Below, in pieces: positions 6,562 through 14,011 of a DNA stretch of 20,214 nt. Numbering within the stretch: position 1 is the stretch's first letter; every line of letters begins with the position of its first letter. Origin of the DNA: an uncultured Butyricicoccus sp. (GTDB lineage Bacteria; Bacillota; Clostridia; Oscillospirales; Butyricicoccaceae); the NCBI GenBank assembly GCA_900544475.1, contig UQVU01000019.1, positions 1 to 20,214 on the forward strand, read 5' to 3'. The translations under genes were made by a program, and so were the position numbers. The notes below the pieces were generated by a model, which was not told where the DNA came from, did no database searches, and saw only the letters and a program-made list of their open reading frames with translations.

Positions 6562-8442
6562 TTACAGGTATTTCTGAATGGTCGAGAGCAGCTGCTCCAT
6601 GTCGAGCGGCTTGTTCAGGTGCTCGTTCATGCCGGCGTCCAGACTGCGCGTGACGTCCTCGCGGAAGGCGTTCGCCGTCATGGCGAAAATCGGAATGGTT
6701 TTCGCGTCCGCGCGGTCGAGCGCACGGATGGTTTTCGCGGCGGTCAGACCGTCCATGACCGGCATCATGATGTCCATCAGGATAAGGCGGAACGTGCCCG
6801 GCGGATTGCTGCGGAACAGCTCGACCGCCTCCGCGCCGTTGACGGCGTTCGTGACGAGCGCACCCTCTGCGCCGAGCAGGGTATCCGCGATTTCGCGGTT
6901 TAGCTCGTTGTCCTCGACGAGGAGAATGTGTACGCCGGAAAGGCTGATGGCCGGGGCTTCCTGCGCCGGGGCTTCCTGCACCGGGGCGTCGGCGGGGGCG
7001 CTGTCCGCCGGGGGCAGGGAAAGGGTCACGGCAATCGAAGTGCCGCTGCCCGGGGTGCTGTCTACCGTGATGCGGCCGTCCATCAGCTCGACCAGACGCT
7101 TGACGATAGAAAGGCCCAGACCGGTGCCGGGCGTGCTGCTTTCGGTCGAGGTGCGCTCGCGTTCGAACGCCTCGAACATATGCTCCTGAAAGCTGCGGCT
7201 GATGCCGATGCCGGTGTCGCGGACGGTGAAGCGGTAAGCATCCTCGCCCGTCTGCTCGAAGGCAAGCGAAACCGTGCCGCCGCTCTGGGTGAATTTCTGG
7301 GCGTTTCCGAGCAGATTGACAAGAATCTGCCGCATTTTGCTCTTGTCGCAGAGCACGACCGGCGTGCGGAGCACCGAGGTCACGCGAAACGAGATGCCGC
7401 TGCGCTGCATTCCCTCGGTGAGCATGGTTTCAAGCTCGTGCGCCATCGCGTCGAGGTCGGTCGGCTCGGGAACGAGCTGCGTCCGGCCGTTTTCGATGCG
7501 GCTCAGCTCAAGCACATCGTTGATGAGGCTGAGCAGGATGTTGCCCGACACCCGTATCTTGCCGACCGCATTTTCGACCGCGTCGGCGTTCGTCGGGTCG
7601 TCGGCAATGATACGCGAGAAGCCGAGAATGGCGTTGAGCGGCGTGCGGATGTCGTGCGACATATTCGCAAGAAAATCGGATTTGACCTTGCTGGCGGTTT
7701 CGGCCTGCCGGGTGGCGATGCGTGCCTGCTGAAGCGCAAGCTGAAGGCTTTTCCGGTACTGCGACTGGATGTTCTTGCTCTCGCGCTCGACGATGAAGAA
7801 GTACGCAAGCGCCGTCACGATGACCAGACAGAACGGCTGAAACGGGTAAACGACCGTGACCGGAATGATGTAGCTGTTGACCAGAATGCCCACGAGCGGG
7901 ATGCAGGAGATGAGGACCGACTGGAGTAGATACGGCTCCCGGTTCTGCCGCCGCCGTAGGCAAATCACGAGCGCGTTCGCGAGCGACTCGACATAATAGA
8001 ACAGATTGAGCACGGCAAAGGCCGAAAACCACGGGCCGCGCGTGTAAACGCCCTCGTCGCTGACCGACCAGAGCACGCCGGTGAACGGCGTGGAGAGCAC
8101 CATCGCGAGCAGCGCCGCAAGCGGCACGCACTCGAGCCGACGGATGGCCTTTCCAAGCGTACCGCCGACAAAATTGCGCACGAAGGTGTGCCAGACAAAG
8201 GGCAGGACCACGTATATCACGTAGAAAACGAACACGACTGCCCGGTAGCCCGGAAGGTGAAAGGGCGAAATGAAGTTGATGATGAACGCCGCATCCATCA
8301 GGACATAGACCGCGACCATGCCGATGAAGCACAGGCAGAGATGGCGGCTCTGCGGCTGGTGGATGTCCGAACAGGTCTTTTTCGCGAAGATAAGCAGAAC
8401 GATGAGCATGAAAGCGGAGCTCATCAGGTAGTTTCCGGTCAT
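6562..8442 (-). CDS. Hybrid sensor histidine kinase with seven-helix membrane sensor and C-terminal receiver
   Basis: A 626-residue protein. About seven hydrophobic helices fill residues 5-217 and form the sensor; no PAS or HAMP domain is evident. A short coiled coil leads to the HisKA domain with phospho-accepting H263 in SHDIRTPLNAILG. The ATPase domain has the N box (LVNLLGNAQKF, about 374-384), G1 (DTGIGI, 409-414) and G2 (GTGLGLSIVKRL). A proline/alanine linker (about 478-500) joins the receiver, with acidic pair E510/D511, phospho-acceptor D557 (LILMDIMMPVMDG) and K611. All catalytic residues are intact. No output regulator or HPt gene is next to it, so the phosphate target is unknown. 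ATG at 8442 has GAGGTGA upstream. It is monocistronic, with its own terminator. Confidence 0.95.
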   Translation of the reverse strand: MTGNYLMSSAFMLIVLLIFAKKTCSDIHQPQSRHLCLCFIGMVAVYVLMDAAFIINFISPFHLPGYRAVVFVFYVIYVVLPFVWHTFVRNFVGGTLGKAIRRLECVPLAALLAMVLSTPFTGVLWSVSDEGVYTRGPWFSAFAVLNLFYYVESLANALVICLRRRQNREPYLLQSVLISCIPLVGILVNSYIIPVTVVYPFQPFCLVIVTALAYFFIVERESKNIQSQYRKSLQLALQQARIATRQAETASKVKSDFLANMSHDIRTPLNAILGFSRIIADDPTNADAVENAVGKIRVSGNILLSLINDVLELSRIENGRTQLVPEPTDLDAMAHELETMLTEGMQRSGISFRVTSVLRTPVVLCDKSKMRQILVNLLGNAQKFTQSGGTVSLAFEQTGEDAYRFTVRDTGIGISRSFQEHMFEAFERERTSTESSTPGTGLGLSIVKRLVELMDGRITVDSTPGSGTSIAVTLSLPPADSAPADAPVQEAPAQEAPAISLSGVHILLVEDNELNREIADTLLGAEGALVTNAVNGAEAVELFRSNPPGTFRLILMDIMMPVMDGLTAAKTIRALDRADAKTIPIFAMTANAFREDVTRSLDAGMNEHLNKPLDMEQLLSTIQKYL

Positions 8443-8476
8443 TAAGTCACCTCGAAGCTACGGCAGTGGAGAAAGT

Positions 8477-8493
8477 GTACAATAGTATTGTAC
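8477..8493. promoter_or_regulatory. 17-bp perfect palindrome in the kinase promoter region
   Basis: GTACAATAGTATTGTAC is a perfect 8+1+8 palindrome 35 bases before the kinase ATG. It contains the best -10-like sequence on the minus strand (TACAAT, or TACTAT overlapping), with no strong -35. It is a candidate repressor or activator operator; the binding protein is unknown. Confidence 0.5.
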
Positions 8494-8535
8494 CACACTG
8501 GGGTTCATTTGGGAAGAATAAACAGAAAATAAAGG

Positions 8536-8573
8536 AAAAACCGCCCGGAAGCTGAAAATATGCTTCCGGACGG
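8536..8573 (-). terminator. Terminator after the anti-sigma gene
   Basis: CCGTCCGGAAGC (8562-8573) pairs with GCTTCCGGGCGG (8541-8552) on the minus strand and is followed by TTTTTCC. It sits 15 bases after the stop codon. Confidence 0.92.
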
Positions 8574-8587
8574 AAAAAAGGGGTATA

Positions 8588-9658
8588 TTATTCGATCGGG
8601 ATGGTGACGCCGCCGATGGTGAGCGAGGCCATGTCCTCAAGCGGGAGAATGCGCTCGAACGTGCCCTGACGGACGCAGTATGTTTTGCCGTCCTCCGGGT
8701 CCATGCTGCCGCCGCTCGCGAGGTCGATGGTCGTGCCGTCCTTCAGGGTGATGAACTGCTCGCCGGTAAACTCTTTCCATGTGTCGCGGTGCGAGGCCGG
8801 CGCCTGGCCGCTCTCCGCGTCCTCGAACTGTACTTCGTCGTCTACCGTGTAGGCAATATTGTAGCCGATGGGGGAGAGAACAAGTTTGTCGAGCACGGCG
8901 GTCTTGCCATTGATGGTGAGCTTCTGACCCGCTGGCAGCTCCTTGGAGCAGTTTTCCGCGTCGAGCTTGAATTTCAGATGCCATGTGCCATCGACAAGCG
9001 AGATCGGGCGCTGGTTATCCTCCGAGAAGTCACGCAGGTTTTTCAGCGTGATTTTCGCCGTGCGGCCGGATTTCACCACATCGTCATACGACATGGTTTC
9101 AACGTACTGAATGGCGTTGTCGTCCGGGTTTTCGTCGTAGAACCAACTGCTGCCGATGAAGCCGCCGCTGCGGATGCCGACGTCGCTGGTCGAGTCCTCC
9201 CAGAGCAGGTCGAGCAGGTTGGTGTCCGGGTTGGTCTGGACGCCGAACGAGCTGCCGTCTTCCTTTTCGAGGGTGTAGGAGATGAGGTAGTTGTAGCCGT
9301 CGAACAGAATGGCGTCCGCCGTGACGGTCACGCCGTTTACCGTATCGCTTGCGCCGATGGGGCGTCCGATTTCGTCGATGACCTCGGTGTCGGCTGTCGG
9401 GCCGAATACCCCGGCAAAGGCTTCGCTCGCGGACTTGAGTACGCCGGTCGCGCCCGCGCCGATGCTGAGCACGAGGGCCGCCGCGACGCCGACCGCCGCG
9501 ATGCGCGGGAAACGGCGCACCCGATGCACGGCCGGCTTTTCGGGCTGCTCCGCGCTTTCGAGCAGGCGGTCTACCATGTGGTTTTTTGCCTCCTCGGAGA
9601 AATGCAGCGCGTCCATTGCGTTTTTATACTCTCTGTTATCATTATACTCTTTGTTCAT
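8588..9658 (-). CDS. DUF4179 membrane protein, probable anti-sigma factor
   Basis: A 356-residue protein. A short cytoplasmic N-terminus (residues 1-50, basic end HRVRRFPR) is followed by one membrane helix (about 52-70) and a large extracytoplasmic domain. That domain starts with a DUF4179-type segment (GVTVTADAILFDGYNYLISYTLE) and continues in a beta-rich region to the C-terminus. Such proteins are regularly encoded just after an ECF sigma factor and are thought to hold it inactive until a signal arrives outside the cell. I use ATG 9658, which has GGAGGAG seven bases upstream; the longer TTG start would swallow that site. It overlaps the sigma gene by 17 bases, pointing to translational coupling. 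The anti-sigma role is inferred from context. Confidence 0.85.
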   Translation of the reverse strand: MNKEYNDNREYKNAMDALHFSEEAKNHMVDRLLESAEQPEKPAVHRVRRFPRIAAVGVAAALVLSIGAGATGVLKSASEAFAGVFGPTADTEVIDEIGRPIGASDTVNGVTVTADAILFDGYNYLISYTLEKEDGSSFGVQTNPDTNLLDLLWEDSTSDVGIRSGGFIGSSWFYDENPDDNAIQYVETMSYDDVVKSGRTAKITLKNLRDFSEDNQRPISLVDGTWHLKFKLDAENCSKELPAGQKLTINGKTAVLDKLVLSPIGYNIAYTVDDEVQFEDAESGQAPASHRDTWKEFTGEQFITLKDGTTIDLASGGSMDPEDGKTYCVRQGTFERILPLEDMASLTIGGVTIPIE

Positions 9659-10133
9659 AAAATTCTCCTCCAAGCGTTCCGCGCAGACTTTTGCGTCCGC
9701 GGCTCAGGTGTGCGGAAACGGCGGCCTCGCTCTGTTCAAGCATGGAGGCGATTTCGCGCACGGAATATCCTTCGTAGTAATACAGGTACACGGCTTCGCG
9801 GTACTTTTTCGGAAGCGCCATCACGGCGTCGAGTACGGTCGAGTCGGGCGCCTCGGGGGCGGCGGTTTCCGCGACCGCTTCCAGCCCTACGCACCGGCGG
9901 TGCGAGGCGCGGAGCGCATCCTTGCAGGCGTTCGCCGTGGCGCGGATAATCCACGCCTTTTCGTGCTCGGGCGAGTCAAAGACCGTGCCGCCGGTCAGCA
10001 GCTTGAGGAAAACCGTCTGGCAGATGTCCTCGGCGTCCTGTGTGGATTTCAGATAGGTCCAGGACAGACGCAATATCATATCGGAGTAGGTCTGTACCAG
10101 ACGTTCCGCCTCCGTCCTGTCGATTGGTTTCAT
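9642..10133 (-). CDS. ECF-type RNA polymerase sigma factor
   Basis: A 163-residue protein of typical ECF length. Region 2 is seen at about residues 10-75, with TYLKSTQDAEDICQTVFLKLL and EHEKAWIIRATANACKD. Region 4 is at about 105-155, with LPKKYREAVYLYYYEGYSVREIA and a helix-turn-helix SEAAVSAHLSRGRKSLR. There is no region 1 or 3, as expected. It directs RNA polymerase to a small stress or envelope regulon, normally including its own gene. AAGGAG lies 12 bases before the ATG, a slightly long gap. Upstream, a 12-base palindrome AGCAACGTTGCT (10154-10165) lies in the leader. No ECF-type promoter could be assigned with confidence. Confidence 0.95.
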   Translation of the reverse strand: MKPIDRTEAERLVQTYSDMILRLSWTYLKSTQDAEDICQTVFLKLLTGGTVFDSPEHEKAWIIRATANACKDALRASHRRCVGLEAVAETAAPEAPDSTVLDAVMALPKKYREAVYLYYYEGYSVREIASMLEQSEAAVSAHLSRGRKSLRGTLGGEFYEQRV

Positions 10134-10214
10134 TTAAGGTTTCAGCTCCTTTCAGCAACGTTGCTTTCACCTGTAATACGAATGAGGAGCGCGATTCCTG
10201 ACAATTATTTTTCG

Positions 10215-10243
10215 TTGACTTTTGATTTTTCGGACGGTATAAT
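10215..10243 (+). promoter_or_regulatory. Sigma-A promoter of the first MATE gene
   Basis: TTGACT (10215-10220), a 17-base spacer and TATAAT (10238-10243). Transcription should begin near 10250, so the message starts directly at the first leader hairpin, 146 bases before the start codon. Confidence 0.9.
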
Positions 10244-10253
10244 TACATTGTAA

Positions 10254-10368
10254 ACGAGTAGCACAACTGCGTAAATCCAGTTTTCGTGCGGCTCGTTTTA
10301 TTTTTTTGTTTTTTGAGCGTGCAGCATTCTGCGTAAGTCCAGCTTTCGGGGAGCAGCACGCTCTTTTT
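10254..10368 (+). promoter_or_regulatory. Tandem-hairpin RNA leader of the MATE gene (candidate riboswitch or attenuator)
   Basis: Two long hairpins, each followed by a U tract, fill the 5' leader. Hairpin 1 (10254-10296) has stem blocks ACGAG/CTCGT, GCAC/GTGC and ACTG/CAGT and runs into TTTATTTTTTT. Hairpin 2 (10315-10363) has GAGCGTGC/GCACGCTC and CTG/CAG and runs into TTTTT. Both carry the same apical core: CTGCGTAAATCCAGTTTTCG at 10267-10286 and CTGCGTAAGTCCAGCTTTCG at 10329-10348, identical at 18 of 20 positions. The flanking stems differ in sequence but still pair, which is what a conserved RNA structure predicts. Guanidine-IV (mepA) riboswitches are known upstream of MATE genes in Clostridia; I could not match this core to that consensus from memory. 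Confidence 0.7.
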
Positions 10369-10395
10369 GCGCAAAAGAAGGAGGAATTCAAAAAA

Positions 10396-11763
10396 ATGAC
10401 GGAAAACAACAGAATGAAAGAGATGCCGGTAAACCGGCTGATGGTCGCAATGGGCATCCCGATGATACTTTCCATGGCGCTCCAGGCGGTTTACAACATC
10501 GTGGACAGCGCCTTCGTCGGCAATATGCGCGAGGGAAGCGAGGCGGCGCTCAACGCGCTGACGCTGGTCTTTCCGGTGCAGATGCTCATGGTCGCCTTCG
10601 GTATCGGTACGGGCGTCGGCGTGAATGCGCTGCTTGCGCGCACGCTCGGTCAGAACAACCGGAAAAAGGCGTCGGCTGTCGCGGGCAACGGCCTGTTTCT
10701 CGGCGCGGTGATCTATGTGCTGTGCCTGCTGTTCGGCTTTGTCGGCGTGCGGGCGTATATCGTGTCGCAGACCTCGGATGAGCAGGTCATCAGCATGGCG
10801 GTCGATTATCTGTTTATCTGCTGCGTGCTGTCGTTCGGCATCATTTTCTTCTCGCTCTTCGAAAAGCTGCTTCAGGCGACCGGCCGCTCGGTCTACTCGA
10901 CCATCGGTCAGGTCACGGGCGCGGTCGTCAACATCATTCTCGACCCCATCATGATCTACGGCCTCGGCCCGGTGCCCGAAATGGGCGTTATCGGCGCGGC
11001 GCTCGCGACCGTTATCGGCCAGATCGCGTCTGCGGTGCTGCTGTTCTACTTCCACCTCAAATTAAACCGCGAATTCGACCGCGGCGTCAAGTACATGAAG
11101 CCGTCGTTTGCCGTTATTCGCGAAATTTACACCATCGGCCTGCCGGCTATCATCGCGCAGGCGCTCATGTCGGTCATGGTTTACGCAATGAACCTGATTT
11201 TGAAGTTCGACGCCTCGGCGCAGACCGCCTACGGCCTGTTCTACAAGGTGCAGCAGTTCGTGCTGTTTCTCGCGTTCGGTCTGCGCGACGCGATTACGCC
11301 GATCGTGGCGTTCAGCTACGGCATGGGCAACCGCAGGCGCATTCGGGACGGCATCAGGTACGGCCTTATCTATACGGCGGTGCTGATGGTGGTCGGCATC
11401 GCGATTACGGAGTGCTTCCCGGGTGCGTTCGCGACGCTCTTTAACGCGGGGCAGTCGAGAACGTATTTCATCGGCGCGATGCACATTATCTCGCTGAGCT
11501 TTCTCTTCGCCGGCATCAATGTCGCGTTTCAAGGCATCTATCAGGCACTCGGCGGCGGCATGGAATCGCTTGTTATCTCGCTGCTGCGTCAGCTGGTTAT
11601 CATTCTGCCGCTGGCTTACGGCTTCTCCGTAATGGTGCGGAGCGGCTCGGCGGACGTTTCGCTCATCTGGTGGGCGTTCGTTATCACCGAGGCGGTATCG
11701 TGCGCGGTCGGCTGCGTATTCCTGCGCCGGATGCAGCGCAAAGTCGATACGGTCAGGGCTTGA
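10396..11763 (+). CDS. MATE-family multidrug efflux transporter (MepA-like)
   Basis: A 455-residue protein with twelve predicted membrane helices in two related halves, the MATE length and layout. The start [21 protein letters not shown], then [17 protein letters not shown], is the MepA/NorM-type N-terminal signature. The second half repeats it in [23 protein letters not shown] and a conserved [18 protein letters not shown] stretch. These proteins export cationic or aromatic drugs and metabolites using a sodium or proton gradient. The ATG at 10396 has AAGGAGGAATTC upstream; longer in-frame starts would lie inside the leader hairpins. The stop codon overlaps the -35 of the next promoter. Substrate is unknown. 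Confidence 0.95.
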   Translation: MTENNRMKEMPVNRLMVAMGIPMILSMALQAVYNIVDSAFVGNMREGSEAALNALTLVFPVQMLMVAFGIGTGVGVNALLARTLGQNNRKKASAVAGNGLFLGAVIYVLCLLFGFVGVRAYIVSQTSDEQVISMAVDYLFICCVLSFGIIFFSLFEKLLQATGRSVYSTIGQVTGAVVNIILDPIMIYGLGPVPEMGVIGAALATVIGQIASAVLLFYFHLKLNREFDRGVKYMKPSFAVIREIYTIGLPAIIAQALMSVMVYAMNLILKFDASAQTAYGLFYKVQQFVLFLAFGLRDAITPIVAFSYGMGNRRRIRDGIRYGLIYTAVLMVVGIAITECFPGAFATLFNAGQSRTYFIGAMHIISLSFLFAGINVAFQGIYQALGGGMESLVISLLRQLVIILPLAYGFSVMVRSGSADVSLIWWAFVITEAVSCAVGCVFLRRMQRKVDTVRA

Positions 11764-11803
11764 CATATGGTGCGGCCCGCTTTATAATTATCAACGATAA
11801 TTA
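11760..11803 (+). promoter_or_regulatory. marR promoter with palindromic operator over the -10
   Basis: TTGACA (11760-11765), a 17-base spacer and TATAAT (11783-11788) give a fully consensus promoter whose -35 includes the MATE stop codon. Overlapping and following the -10 is a perfect inverted repeat TAATTATC-AAC-GATAATTA (11785-11803). A further TAATTA half-site pair lies near 11800-11816. Such AT-rich palindromes are typical MarR operators, so autorepression is likely. Confidence 0.88.
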
Positions 11804-11830
11804 ACTTTGGTAATTACAAGGAGAAAACTC

Positions 11831-12283
11831 ATGACCATCGAAATGATCAAGGCGATGTTCGATGCGTGCTATCTCGCGGGGCGCACCCGCGCGATGCTTC
11901 CGGCGCTGCCCGAGGGCGTCACATCATCGTACATCCACTATCTCGACGTAATCGACTCGCTCGAACGTCAGGGGCTGCGTGTCCGGGTATCCGACATCGG
12001 AGAAAAGCTCGACATTCCGCGCCCCGGCGTGACGCGGACGGTCAAGGAGATGGAAAACCGCGGCTATCTCCGCAAAACGGCGTCCGAAGAGGACGGGCGC
12101 GTGGTCTACATCACCGCGACCGAGGAAGGAAAGCAGTTGTCAAAGCGCTATAATCAGGACTATTTTGCCTGTCTTGCGCCGCAGCTTGCGGATATTTCGG
12201 ACGAGGACGCGGCGTGCACCATCCGCACCATCGAGAGGATGCACCGCGTGATGAGCGAGAGGAGGGGTCGCCTTGACGGATAA
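11831..12283 (+). CDS. MarR-family transcriptional regulator
   Basis: A 150-residue protein of normal MarR length. The winged helix-turn-helix is seen at about residues 50-100: LRVRVSDIGEKLDIPRPGVTR as helix-turn-helix, then a recognition helix and the wing SEEDGRVVYITATEEG with the conserved D-x-R of the wing. Flanking helices should form the dimer interface. MarR proteins usually repress their own promoter and linked efflux genes and let go on binding a small aromatic ligand. ATG 11831 has AAGGAG nine bases upstream. The 3' end overlaps the next MATE gene by 11 bases, so the two are translationally coupled. Confidence 0.95.
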   Translation: MTIEMIKAMFDACYLAGRTRAMLPALPEGVTSSYIHYLDVIDSLERQGLRVRVSDIGEKLDIPRPGVTRTVKEMENRGYLRKTASEEDGRVVYITATEEGKQLSKRYNQDYFACLAPQLADISDEDAACTIRTIERMHRVMSERRGRLDG

Positions 12284-13625
12284 CAAAGCGGATTTTACGC
12301 AGGGAAGCATACTCAAAAAGCTGTGCCGGTTCATGCTGCCGGTGCTCGGCGCACTGATTTTGCAGGCGGCCTACGGCGCAGTCGATCTGCTCGTTGTCGG
12401 GCGGTTCGGCTCGACCTCGGGTCTGTCGGCGGTTTCGACCGGCAGTCAGCTGCTCAATCTGGTCACGTTCGTCGTGACACAGCTCGCAATGGGCGTTACC
12501 GTGCTCATCGCGCGGTATATCGGTGAAAAGCGCGAAAAGGACATCGGTGCGGTGCTCGGCGGCGCGGCCGTCGTGTTCACGATACTCGCAGCGGTGCTGT
12601 TCGTGCTGCTGGTCGGCTTTGCGCGGCCTATCGCAGTGCTCATGCAGGCGCCGGAGGAGGCGGTGTCGCTGACAACGAGCTATGTGCGCATCTGCGGCTG
12701 CGGCATTTTGTTCATCGTGGCGTACAACCTGCTCTCGGCGGTGTTCCGCGGTCTGGGCGACAGCCGTTCGCCGCTGCTGTTCGTGCTCGTGGCGTGTCTG
12801 GTGAACGTGGCGGGCGACCTCATTCTGGTTGCCGGTCTGCATCTGGACGCGGCGGGCGCGGCAATCGCAACCGTGCTCGCGCAGGCGGTCAGCGTCGTGT
12901 GTGCGCTCGTTATCCTGTTCCGCAAGAACCTGCCGTTCACCATCACGAAGCGCGACGTCCGCCTGAACGAGCAGTGCGGCCGCTTCCTGTCCATCGGTCT
13001 GCCGCTCGCGCTTCAGGAATTCCTGACGCAGCTGTCCTTCCTCGCGCTGTGCGCGTTCGTCAACCGTCTGGGGCTTGCGGCGTCCTCCGGCTACGGCGTC
13101 GCGAGCAAAATCGTCAACTTCGTCATGCTCGTGCCGAGCGCACTGATGCAGTCGATGGCGTCGTTCGTGGCGCAGAACATCGGCGCAGGCAATCCCAGAC
13201 GCGCGAAAAAGTCCATGCTGACCGGCATCGCGGTAGGCGTGGCGTTCGGCTGCGTGATGTTCGTGCTCGTCATGCTGAAGGGTGATGTGCTCGCGGGTCT
13301 GTTCTCGACCGACGCCGAGGTCGTGCGCAAGGGATTTGCGTACCTGCGCGGCTTCGCGCCCGAAACCATCGTCACCGGCGTGCTGTTCAGCATGGTCGGT
13401 TACTTCAACGGCAACAACAAAACGCTCTGGGTCATGATTCAGGGTCTTGTGCAGACGCTGCTCGTCCGACTACCGCTCGCGTATTACATGAGTATGCAGC
13501 CGAATGCAAGTTTAACGAAAATCGGTCTGTCCGCACCGGTGGCGACCGTTGTCGGCATTTTACTGAACATTATGTTCTATATCTATTTGAACCGGAAAAA
13601 TGCGGAAGAGAGGCGCGTTCGGTAA
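12273..13625 (+). CDS. Second MATE-family efflux transporter, TTG start
   Basis: A 450-residue protein with about twelve helices. It has MATE features ILKKLCRFMLPVLGALILQAAYGAVD, VVGRFGSTSGLSAVSTGSQL and AVFRGLGDSRSPLLFV in the first half and MQSMASFVAQNIGAGN in the second. It differs clearly from the upstream MATE, so it is not a recent duplicate. No suitable ATG is present; TTG at 12273 sits six to seven bases after AGGAGGGG and matches the family N-terminus, so I chose it. It overlaps marR by 11 bases and shares its promoter, so it is the most direct target of the repressor. No clear terminator follows within 80 bases. Confidence 0.94.
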   Translation: MTDNKADFTQGSILKKLCRFMLPVLGALILQAAYGAVDLLVVGRFGSTSGLSAVSTGSQLLNLVTFVVTQLAMGVTVLIARYIGEKREKDIGAVLGGAAVVFTILAAVLFVLLVGFARPIAVLMQAPEEAVSLTTSYVRICGCGILFIVAYNLLSAVFRGLGDSRSPLLFVLVACLVNVAGDLILVAGLHLDAAGAAIATVLAQAVSVVCALVILFRKNLPFTITKRDVRLNEQCGRFLSIGLPLALQEFLTQLSFLALCAFVNRLGLAASSGYGVASKIVNFVMLVPSALMQSMASFVAQNIGAGNPRRAKKSMLTGIAVGVAFGCVMFVLVMLKGDVLAGLFSTDAEVVRKGFAYLRGFAPETIVTGVLFSMVGYFNGNNKTLWVMIQGLVQTLLVRLPLAYYMSMQPNASLTKIGLSAPVATVVGILLNIMFYIYLNRKNAEERRVR

Positions 13626-13712
13626 ACGCAAGCGTTTTTGTGCGCTGTTTACAGTTTTGGGAGCGAAAAGAACCGGTAAAAGACGAAAAATCACGAAACG
13701 GGCTGCGTTTGA

Positions 13713-13741
13713 TTGACATTATCGAGCGGGAGGCATATAAT
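13713..13741 (+). promoter_or_regulatory. Sigma-A promoter of the lysine-riboswitch operon
   Basis: Fully consensus TTGACA (13713-13718) and TATAAT (13736-13741) with a 17-base spacer. The transcript begins just before helix P1 of the riboswitch. Confidence 0.93.
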
Positions 13742-13754
13742 TAGTAAACAGAAC

Positions 13755-13909
13755 GGTATGATTTAGAGGCGCGGAGCGCATCAGTAGCCGCCAAAGCGGT
13801 GAAAGGGCAATCCGCCGAAGACAGCAAAGACGCTGTCTGGGGTCGAAAGCGAACAGCTTCGGCACTGCTTCTGCCGGTTGCCAGCCGACAGGAGAGAGCT
13901 GGTCATGCC
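13755..13909 (+). promoter_or_regulatory. Lysine riboswitch (L box) aptamer
   Basis: P1 is formed by GGTATGA (13755-13761) and TCATGCC (13903-13909). Between them the L-box conserved blocks appear in order: TTAGAGGCGC, ATCAGTA, GTGAAAGGGCAATCC, GCCGAAG, CTGGGGTCG and the final GGAGAGAGCTGG. The spacing and paired arms fit the five-helix lysine aptamer. An intrinsic terminator follows, which fits the common arrangement where lysine switches the operon off. An inverse response cannot be excluded by eye. Confidence 0.95.
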
Positions 13910-13931
13910 CGGCAGAAGATAGGCACCCGCA

Positions 13932-13964
13932 GGGCACTGAGGTCTTTTGCTTCAGTGCCCTTTT
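13932..13964 (+). terminator. Riboswitch expression-platform terminator
   Basis: GGGCACTGA (13932-13940) pairs with TCAGTGCCC (13952-13960), followed by TTTTCG. It lies between the lysine aptamer and the first start codon. Confidence 0.9.
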
Positions 13965-14011
13965 CGTATGCCTGCGTAAATATTTATACAAATAAATCGG
14001 AGGTAATTTCA

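Noticed and set aside
8789..9949. A 386-residue plus-strand open frame over the sigma/anti-sigma genes
   Set aside because: Antisense to two well-supported genes and without a ribosome site or domain.
10254..10368. ANTAR-type double-hairpin target or guanidine-II (mini-ykkC) motif
   Set aside because: The loops are eight bases (CGTAARTC) and lack both the six-base ANTAR loop pattern and the ACGR tetraloops of guanidine-II.
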